A stretch of 10,135 nucleotides of DNA from an uncultured Asticcacaulis sp. (GTDB taxonomy: Bacteria > Pseudomonadota > Alphaproteobacteria > Caulobacterales > Caulobacteraceae). This document shows positions 1 to 5,008 of the stretch, in pieces. Each line of letters opens with the position of its first letter. Position 1 is the first letter of the stretch. The position numbers were made by a program, and so were the translations under genes. The stretch is taken from assembly GCA_946482045.1 (NCBI GenBank), contig CAMLPZ010000148.1, positions 1-10,135 on the forward strand, written 5' to 3'. Below the pieces are notes generated by a model. The model did not search any database. It saw nothing but the letters and a program-made list of their open reading frames with translations, and had not been told where the DNA came from.

Positions 1-941
1 TGATCGACCCGTTCAAGGGCCTCCTGCTGGGCCTGTTCTTCGTAACCGTCGGGGCTCGGCTGGAGCTGTCGGCCATCTTCGCCAATCCAACGCTGATCCT
101 GGGTTTGGTCGTTGCCATGGTCGCTATAAAGGCGGTGCTCATCTACCCGCTGGCGCGCGCCTTTGGCCTTGGCCATGTCGCGGCGATCGAAACCGCGGCG
201 GTGCTGGGGCCGGCGGGCGAATTCGCCTTCGTCATCATCGACCAGGCGGTCGGCAACAAGGCGGTGAATGCCGATTTCGGCCAGTCCGTGATCCTGTCGG
301 CGACGCTCAGCCTGTTTCTGGTGCCGCTCCTGGCATCTCTGGCCAGCCGCTTCGGCAAGATGACCGCCAAGCCCGGCGTCCAGACGACCGAGGCGCCCGA
401 AGTCGTCAGCGAGGGGAGCCCGGTTATCATCGTAGGTTACGGACGCGTCGGCGCCCTGGTCGCCGATATGCTCAAGGTTCACGATATCCCGTTCACCGTG
501 GTTGACTTCAATCCGAACGTGACCTCGCGCGCCCGCACCGCCGGGGTCGAGGCCTGGTACGGCGATGCATCTGTGCCGGACTTCCTGGAGCGGATGGGGC
601 TTGAGCGCGCCCGCGCCGTGGTGGTGACGGCCTCGACGACGGCTTTTACGGACGCCGTCGTCAAGACGGTGCGGAGCTTGCGTGCCGACGTGCACATCAT
701 CGCCCGCGCCCGCGACGCCGCGCACGCCCAGAAGCTCTATCAGATGGGCGCCACCGACGCCGTGCCGGAAACGATCGAAGCCAGCCTGCAACTGGCGGAA
801 AACACGCTGATCGATTTGGGTGTCCCTATGGGGCTGGTCCTGGCGAGTGTCCACGAACAGCGCGACGTCTTTCGCCGCCAGTTCGGCGTGCGCGAAGGCG
901 CCGCGCCGGTCGTGCGGCCCAGGATGCAGGGGGAGGCCTAA
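1..941 (+). CDS. Kef-type cation:proton antiporter, C-terminal part (partial at left edge)
   Basis: The frame is open from base 3 to the TAA at 939-941, giving 312 residues; the 5' part lies outside the window. The first ~110 residues are hydrophobic helices typical of the last transmembrane segments of CPA2 antiporters, starting with IDPFKGLLLGLFF, close to the motif of KefB/KefC/YbaL-like proteins. A soluble Rossmann domain (RCK N / TrkA-N) begins near partial residue 141. It has the dinucleotide loop GYGRVG (145-150) and the acidic residue D168 at the end of strand 2 that usually contacts the adenosine ribose of NAD(H). After this domain comes a short tail without an obvious RCK-C domain. 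The family exchanges K+ or Na+ for H+ across the inner membrane, gated by nucleotide or glutathione adducts. The exact ion cannot be read from this fragment. YbaL-like or RosB-like subtypes are equally possible. Confidence 0.9.
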   Translation, partial: IDPFKGLLLGLFFVTVGARLELSAIFANPTLILGLVVAMVAIKAVLIYPLARAFGLGHVAAIETAAVLGPAGEFAFVIIDQAVGNKAVNADFGQSVILSATLSLFLVPLLASLASRFGKMTAKPGVQTTEAPEVVSEGSPVIIVGYGRVGALVADMLKVHDIPFTVVDFNPNVTSRARTAGVEAWYGDASVPDFLERMGLERARAVVVTASTTAFTDAVVKTVRSLRADVHIIARARDAAHAQKLYQMGATDAVPETIEASLQLAENTLIDLGVPMGLVLASVHEQRDVFRRQFGVREGAAPVVRPRMQGEA

Positions 942-948
942 ACGCCCA

Positions 949-979
949 AATGTGCGAACGCGGTTGCCGTTCGCACATT
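949..979 (+). promoter_or_regulatory. Perfect 12-bp hairpin between the antiporter gene and cimA
   Basis: AATGTGCGAACG (949-960) is exactly complementary to CGTTCGCACATT (968-979), with a 7-base loop. It starts 7 bases after the antiporter stop and ends about 20 bases before the cimA start. No U-tract follows (the next bases are CAAACTG), so it is not a classical intrinsic terminator. It may stabilise the 3' end of the upstream mRNA, act as an attenuator or leader element for cimA, or be a protein-binding palindrome. The right arm (968-974, CGTTCGC) can also pair with GCGAACG at 1003-1009 inside the start of cimA. Confidence 0.7.
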
Positions 980-998
980 CAAACTGTAGATGGAGCGC

Positions 999-2591
999 AT
1001 GGGCGAACGCATCTACCTTTATGACTCCACTCTGCGCGACGGTGCGCAGGCGCAAGGCATCGATTTTACGGTAGCCGACAAGCAGGCGATTGCCGCCGCG
1101 CTTGACGCCTTCGGCATCGACTATATCGAAGGCGGCTGGCCCGGCGCCAACCCGACTGACGACGCCTTTTTCGCGACCCTGCCGGCCTTGAAGACATCGA
1201 AGGTTTCGGCGTTTGGCATGACACGCCGCGCCGGACGTTCCGCCTCGAACGATCCTGGCCTGCAGGATCTGCTGGCGGTCAACACCCCCGCCATCTGCCT
1301 GGTCGGTAAGAGCTGGGACTGGCAGGTCGAGACGGCGCTGAAAGTATCAAAGTCCGAAAACCTGCGCATGGTGGCTGAATCCCTGGCGCATGTGAAGGCG
1401 CAAGGCCGTGAGGCCGTCTTCGATGCCGAACACTTCTTCGACGGCTACAAGGCCAACCCAAACTATGCTTTGGAAGTCCTGAAGGCCGCCTATGATGCCG
1501 GGGCAAGCTGGCTGGTCCTGTGCGACACCAATGGCGGCTCGCTGCCCACCGAAGTTCGCCGTATCGTCTCGGAAGTCAAGGCCGCCCTGCCGGACGCCAG
1601 GCTCGGCATCCACTGCCACAACGACACCGAACAGGCGGTCGCCAATTCGCTGGCGGCGGTCGAGGCCGGTGTGCGCCAGATCCAGGGCACGATCAACGGC
1701 ATCGGTGAACGCTGCGGCAATGCCAACCTGATCGCCATCATCCCGACCCTGATGCTGAAGATGGGCTATGACACCGGCATCAGCGCTGAGCAGCTGACCC
1801 ACATCGGCCAGCTGTCGCGCCTGGTCGACGACCGGTTGAACCGCGCGCCCAACCGCTATGCGGCCTATGTCGGCGCCTCGGCCTTCGCGCACAAGGGCGG
1901 GCTGCACGTCAGCGCCATGAACAAGGACAGCCGGTCCTACGAGCACATCGACCCGGCCCTGGTCGGCAACAGCCGCCTGATCCTGGTTTCGGACAAGGCT
2001 GGTCGCGCCAATATCCTCAGCCGTTTCGAGCAGATGGGCATCGAAGTGTCGCCCGATGACGACCGCATCGGCGATCTCGTCAAGGCGGTCAAGGAGCGCG
2101 AGGCGCTGGGCTACGCCTATGAAGACGCCAGCGCCAGCTTTGAGCTGATGGCGCGCGAGCTGCTGGGCGTGCTGCCGAAATTCTACAACCTGCACAGCTA
2201 TCGCACGCTCGACGACTGCCGCGTCGACGCCAAGGGCCGCCACAACACTGTGGCCGAGGCGACGGTGAAGCTCAGCGTCGGCGGCGAAACGGTCATGACG
2301 GTGGCCGAAGGGAACGGTCCGGTCAATGCGCTCGATGCGGCGCTGCGCAAGGCTCTGCTGCCGCACTATCCGGAACTTGAGGCCATGCACCTGGCGGACT
2401 ACAAGGTGCGCATCCTGACGCCTTCGGAGGCGACCGCCGCCCTGACACGCGTCATGATCGAAAGCCGCGACGACCAGGGCCATAGCTGGAATACTCTGGG
2501 CGTCAGCCACAACATCATCGACGCGTCGAATAATGCCCTGTTCGACGCCGTAACATACCACCTGCTCAAGCGCGGGGCGACGGTGAAGTAA
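999..2591 (+). CDS. cimA: (R)-citramalate synthase CimA
   Basis: The 530-residue protein condenses acetyl-CoA with pyruvate to (R)-citramalate, the entry to the threonine-independent route to 2-oxobutyrate and isoleucine. It has the HMGL-like TIM barrel of the LeuA/homocitrate/citramalate synthase family. The N-terminal DSTLRDGAQ carries the catalytic Arg-Asp pair (R13, D14), HCHND (205-209) gives metal-binding histidines, and NGIGERCGN (233-241) is the family signature. From about residue 370 a LeuA-type dimerisation/allosteric domain follows, the usual site of isoleucine feedback. Length and the IEGGWPGANPTD segment fit the long CimA subfamily (TIGR00977-like) better than LeuA or NifV. ATG 999 is preferred because GGAG lies at 992-995, although the spacing of 3 bases is short. 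ATG 990 is in frame but has no Shine-Dalgarno. The upstream hairpin may influence expression. Confidence 0.93.
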   Translation: MGERIYLYDSTLRDGAQAQGIDFTVADKQAIAAALDAFGIDYIEGGWPGANPTDDAFFATLPALKTSKVSAFGMTRRAGRSASNDPGLQDLLAVNTPAICLVGKSWDWQVETALKVSKSENLRMVAESLAHVKAQGREAVFDAEHFFDGYKANPNYALEVLKAAYDAGASWLVLCDTNGGSLPTEVRRIVSEVKAALPDARLGIHCHNDTEQAVANSLAAVEAGVRQIQGTINGIGERCGNANLIAIIPTLMLKMGYDTGISAEQLTHIGQLSRLVDDRLNRAPNRYAAYVGASAFAHKGGLHVSAMNKDSRSYEHIDPALVGNSRLILVSDKAGRANILSRFEQMGIEVSPDDDRIGDLVKAVKEREALGYAYEDASASFELMARELLGVLPKFYNLHSYRTLDDCRVDAKGRHNTVAEATVKLSVGGETVMTVAEGNGPVNALDAALRKALLPHYPELEAMHLADYKVRILTPSEATAALTRVMIESRDDQGHSWNTLGVSHNIIDASNNALFDAVTYHLLKRGATVK

Positions 2592-2599
2592 TTCTTTCT

Positions 2600-2637
2600 C
2601 CCTGCTTTACCCCGCAAGCAGGGCGAGGGGGCTTTTG
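2600..2637 (+). terminator. Hairpin between convergent cimA and tyrA
   Basis: CCCTGCTT (2600-2607) pairs exactly with AAGCAGGG (2616-2623) across an 8-base loop, in the 47-base gap between two convergent stop codons. On the plus strand it is followed by CGAGGGGG and then a short TTTT run (2633-2636), so the U-tract is displaced by about 9 bases. On the minus strand the bases after the stem are purine-rich, not U-rich. Position supports a terminator, mainly for cimA; the sequence is not a textbook one. Confidence 0.55.
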
Positions 2638-2638
2638 C

Positions 2639-3400
2639 TTACTTCCCGACGGTCTCGTGAGCTTCCAACCGGTTGCGCAGGACGTCGATCTCGTGGAAGA
2701 AGCGCTTGCGCACCTCGGCGGCGAACGGGTTGTCGCGTTCGATCGACAGGAACAGTTCGTCTGAATCACCCTGGACCAGGCCGATTCCCTGCATCATCAG
2801 GTCATAGGATTTGGTCGTATGGACGCGGGGAAGGGGCTCCAAGCCGCTCATCACCTTGGCGATCAGGTGGGTCAACCCTTGCACGGCCGCCAGGGCCTTG
2901 TCGTGCTCTTCCGGCGTGGCGATCGTCACCCTGAGGTCGAGGGTTTCACTCAGGAAGCGGATGATTGGCTTCATGCGGCGGATACGCACGGGGCAGATGA
3001 CGATTTCATGGTCGTGCAGCCCCTTGCGCGCCGACTGCGGCCCGAACAAAGGGTGGGTGCACAGGATGTAGACGCTGTCCGGCAGGGCGGCCTTCAGCCA
3101 CGCCGCCGGCTTCATCTTGACCGAGCCGACGTCAATGACCAGGGCGTGCGGATGAACGTGCGGCGCGATCTTTTCGGCCAGGGCCTTCAACGTGCGGATA
3201 GGCGTCGCCAGGACGACGATGCGGCAGGCAGCGGCCTCTTCAAGCGAGCACAGGGTGACATTATGCCGGTGCGCAAAAGCGCGCGCTTCCGGCGACGGGT
3301 CGCAGGCATAGATGTCGAAATAGGGCGCCAGATGCTTGACGATGAGGCGGCCGAATGCCCCCAGACCAAAAAGACCGAGCTTATGTACTGTCTTGCCCAC
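2639..3400 (-). CDS. tyrA: Prephenate/arogenate dehydrogenase-like protein
   Basis: The product (253 residues from GTG 3400) is a TyrA-family NAD(P)-dependent dehydrogenase, the oxidative decarboxylation step of tyrosine synthesis. GLFGLGAFG near the N-terminus is the Rossmann loop (GLGAFG at 12-17), with D34 at the end of strand 2, which favours NAD over NADP. THPLFGP contains H116, matching the conserved substrate-site histidine, and EEHD (164-167) and QGLTHLIA (H178) follow as in TyrA dimerisation domains. The motifs DVGSVK, CTHPLFGP, TKSYD and GDSDELF and the short length resemble plant arogenate dehydrogenases, so L-arogenate may be the substrate; this is inference. No ACT or chorismate mutase domain is attached. 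An in-frame ATG at 3472 would add 24 cysteine-containing residues unlike the family, so GTG 3400 is preferred; neither has a good Shine-Dalgarno. It converges on cimA. Confidence 0.85.
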   Translation of the reverse strand: MGKTVHKLGLFGLGAFGRLIVKHLAPYFDIYACDPSPEARAFAHRHNVTLCSLEEAAACRIVVLATPIRTLKALAEKIAPHVHPHALVIDVGSVKMKPAAWLKAALPDSVYILCTHPLFGPQSARKGLHDHEIVICPVRIRRMKPIIRFLSETLDLRVTIATPEEHDKALAAVQGLTHLIAKVMSGLEPLPRVHTTKSYDLMMQGIGLVQGDSDELFLSIERDNPFAAEVRKRFFHEIDVLRNRLEAHETVGK

Positions 3401-3518
3401 GAATGCCGTCGCGCTTGCCAAACTGAAACAGCGCCCGTAACACACTCGAACGGGCGTGGCGAGGCAAAACATGCCTGGCGTGCAATTTACAGCCGATTTT
3501 CACGTTTTCCCAAGGTTC

Positions 3519-3548
3519 TATTGCGTATGAAACGAAGTTTGCGCAATA
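3519..3548 (-). promoter_or_regulatory. Two-part hairpin between the EF-hand gene and tyrA
   Basis: TATTGCG (3519-3525) is complementary to CGCAATA (3542-3548), and inside it AAAC (3530-3533) pairs with GTTT (3537-3540) around a GAA loop. The element lies 16 bases past the EF-hand gene stop and more than 100 bases before the preferred tyrA start. No U-tract follows on either strand. It could stabilise the EF-hand transcript end or be an operator for tyrA. Confidence 0.4.
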
Positions 3549-3564
3549 ATTAACCCTGAAACAG

Positions 3565-4266
3565 CTACCAGCCGAAACGTTTTTTCTTCCCGTCCTTGCC
3601 TTTGTCGCCCTTGCCCTTTTCATCCTGGGGGGCTTCCAGGGCGATCTGCAGCGGCGTCTTGGGCAATTCGTCGGCGGTGAGGAAACCGTCGGCATTTTTG
3701 TCGAGTATCTCGAAGCGCTGGGCGGTCGCGTTCATCCATTCGACGCTTGAGACGCGGAAATCGATATTGCCATCGGCGGCGCGCACCGGCTGAGGCTCAT
3801 TGATCAGGCCGTACTGCGCCGCACCTTGCAACGACTTCTGGTAGCGCCCCCTGGTCGGGTCCTGGTCTGTGCCCATGTTCGGGTCGTACTGGGCGCGGAA
3901 GTTCTTCGGCTGGGTGATGCGGGGGTCGAGGCGGGTGATTTCCGGCACGATCTTGCTTTCGAACACCGTGTTTTCCGGCGAATTGATATAGCCGTCTTTC
4001 GAGGTGTCGAGTCGGACGAAGAAGGCCTTGGCGTCGTTGTCAAATTCCTCGTGGCTGATCTTGCCGTCTTTATCGGCATCGGCAGCGGCGAACCAGGCGA
4101 CGACTGGGTAGGGCTTGTCGGCGGTGGCGCGGAAAGGCTGTCCGGACGGTGAGGTGAATATCTGGCTGTTCACGCTGGTGACGATCTGCGCGCCAGCAAC
4201 GCCAGACAGACTCATGGCACCAGCACTGGCAATGGCGATCAGGGAGGTCCGGAGCAGGTAGGGCAT
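3565..4266 (-). CDS. Exported protein with four EF-hand calcium-binding loops
   Basis: The 233-residue protein starts with a Sec-type signal peptide (MPYLLRTS, hydrophobic core, VAGA, cleavage likely after residue 26), so it probably acts in the periplasm or outside. Three canonical EF-hand loops are visible: D63-E74 (DADKDGKISHEE), D87-E98 (DTSKDGYINSPE) and D189-E200 (DKNADGFLTADE). A fourth, D165-E176, keeps ligand positions 1, 3, 5, 9 and 12 (D, N, D, S, E) but has Phe instead of the usual Gly at position 6. Both pairs are spaced exactly 24 residues, as in paired EF-hand lobes, and are joined by a linker of about 66 residues. The C-terminus (217-230) is lysine/glycine-rich and basic. The role is presumably calcium binding or signalling; no enzymatic domain is seen. 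It is followed downstream by tyrA and preceded by its own promoter-like region. Confidence 0.88.
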   Translation of the reverse strand: MPYLLRTSLIAIASAGAMSLSGVAGAQIVTSVNSQIFTSPSGQPFRATADKPYPVVAWFAAADADKDGKISHEEFDNDAKAFFVRLDTSKDGYINSPENTVFESKIVPEITRLDPRITQPKNFRAQYDPNMGTDQDPTRGRYQKSLQGAAQYGLINEPQPVRAADGNIDFRVSSVEWMNATAQRFEILDKNADGFLTADELPKTPLQIALEAPQDEKGKGDKGKDGKKKRFGW

Positions 4267-4338
4267 TTTACGATCTCGCGCTAACTCAAGAACCTAAAGC
4301 GTTAGGCAGGCTTTATGGTCTATTTTGGGCTTGTTTAT

Positions 4339-4367
4339 TGAGTAGCCGCAATCATTGTCTCAGGCAA
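4339..4367 (-). promoter_or_regulatory. Possible promoter of the EF-hand gene
   Basis: On the minus strand TTGCCTG (4361-4367) is followed after 14 bases by GCTACTCA (4339-4346). This resembles the Caulobacter housekeeping sigma consensus TTGACGS-N10-14-GCTANAWC with several mismatches. It sits between the terminator of the DUF805 gene and the EF-hand start, where a separate promoter is needed, giving a leader of about 65 bases. The match is imperfect and untested. Confidence 0.35.
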
Positions 4368-4375
4368 GCGCACAC

Positions 4376-4402
4376 AAAAAGGCGGAGCGCTCTCTCCGCC
4401 TT
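4376..4402 (-). terminator. Intrinsic terminator of the DUF805 gene
   Basis: On the minus strand, AAGGCGGAG and CTCCGCCTT form a 9-bp stem (4379-4387 with 4394-4402) around a 6-base loop. A run of five U follows, counting the two A:U closing pairs (plus-strand AAAAA 4376-4380). It begins 5 bases after the TGA of the DUF805 gene. This is the one textbook rho-independent terminator in the window. Confidence 0.88.
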
Positions 4403-4406
4403 AAGT

Positions 4407-4796
4407 TCAGGAAAACGTGTCGGCAACGCCCCTGGTGCCTGGGCGCGGTCCGAACTTATTGGGGCCGGGCGTGCCGTCCAGGACGGTGAAGACCAGTAGC
4501 ACGATCCCGCCGACTAGCGGAATAAGGCTGATGAGGATCCACCAGGCGCTGCGGTCGGTATCGTGCAGCCGGCGAAAGAGCAGGCCCAGCGACGGCAGGA
4601 ACATGCCGAGCGCGGCGACGATGTATATAAGTCCGCCGATGTTGGCGATAATTCCGTCGCCCAGCGTCAGGACCATTGAACCGGCCAGGACGATGATTTC
4701 GAATAGCCAGAACCACCAGTACTCCGACCGCGAGGCGCGGCCATCGAATTTGGCGTAATTCTTGAACGCGCTTTTGACGGCTTCAGGAAGAGTCAT
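4407..4796 (-). CDS. DUF805 family inner-membrane protein
   Basis: The 129-residue protein matches the DUF805 family (E. coli YhaH/YhaI type). It has an N-terminal soluble stretch with FDGRASRSEYWW (17-27), three or four hydrophobic segments (about 28-45, 48-71, 84-106), the hallmark RRLHDTDRSAWW (75-86) between helices, and the C-terminal GTPGPNKFGP loop. Length is typical. The molecular function of the family is not established. The start at ATG 4796 is supported by AAGG seven bases upstream. It is a monocistronic unit as far as can be seen: about 210 bases separate it from the M16 gene, and a strong terminator follows. The upstream gap holds two inverted repeats that may regulate it. Confidence 0.9.
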   Translation of the reverse strand: MTLPEAVKSAFKNYAKFDGRASRSEYWWFWLFEIIVLAGSMVLTLGDGIIANIGGLIYIVAALGMFLPSLGLLFRRLHDTDRSAWWILISLIPLVGGIVLLVFTVLDGTPGPNKFGPRPGTRGVADTFS

Positions 4797-4859
4797 TGGG
4801 TAACCTTAGGATGGAGGGAAGGGTTACGCGCACAGGTACTTTGTTAGACGTGCATTCCA

Positions 4860-4903
4860 GCGATATGGCGAAAAGTATTAGCTGTTCTCGCCGGAAATAT
4901 CGC
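4860..4903. repeat. Bulged 12-bp inverted repeat upstream of the DUF805 gene
   Basis: GCGATAT-GGCGA (4860-4871) is complementary to TCGCC (4888-4892) and ATATCGC (4897-4903), with GGAA (4893-4896) as the only interruption and a 16-base loop. On the minus strand the loop contains GCTAATAC (4875-4882), close to the alphaproteobacterial -10 element GCTANAWC, although no well-spaced -35 was found. The placement suggests an operator around the DUF805 promoter. Confidence 0.45.
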
Positions 4904-4929
4904 GACAAAGCAAAAAATTCAGGCACGCC

Positions 4930-4962
4930 CTGTTAAGACTTTGGACGACAAAGTCTTAACAG
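4930..4962. repeat. Perfect 14-bp inverted repeat downstream of the M16 gene
   Basis: CTGTTAAGACTTTG (4930-4943) and CAAAGTCTTAACAG (4949-4962) are exact reverse complements around the 5-base loop GACGA. It lies 47 bases past the M16 stop. On the minus strand a six-T run (4912-4917 on the plus strand as A) follows only after about 12 bases, so it could be an atypical M16 terminator. The arms are AT-rich compared with the surroundings, which also suits a protein-binding palindrome in the DUF805 promoter region. Confidence 0.65.
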
Positions 4963-5008
4963 ATTATGCACGACTCCCCCAATGCGGAAAGCGCCTTTTC
5001 CTCAGGTG

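Noticed and set aside
1347..2561. A 404-codon open frame on the minus strand
   Set aside because: It is antisense to cimA, and its translation has the valine/aspartate/arginine-rich bias of a codon-position shadow with no recognisable domain.
3432..3456. CGCCCG/CGGGCG hairpin inside the region upstream of the preferred tyrA start, as an attenuator
   Set aside because: Six pairs with a 13-base loop and no clear U-run; it may even be coding if the longer tyrA start at 3472 is used.
2819..3553. A 244-codon open frame on the plus strand
   Set aside because: It covers tyrA in antisense and has biased composition; the TyrA motifs on the other strand are convincing.
4986..5001. GGAAA/TTTCC mini-hairpin just after the M16 stop
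   Set aside because: Only five base pairs with no U-tract; too weak to call a terminator.
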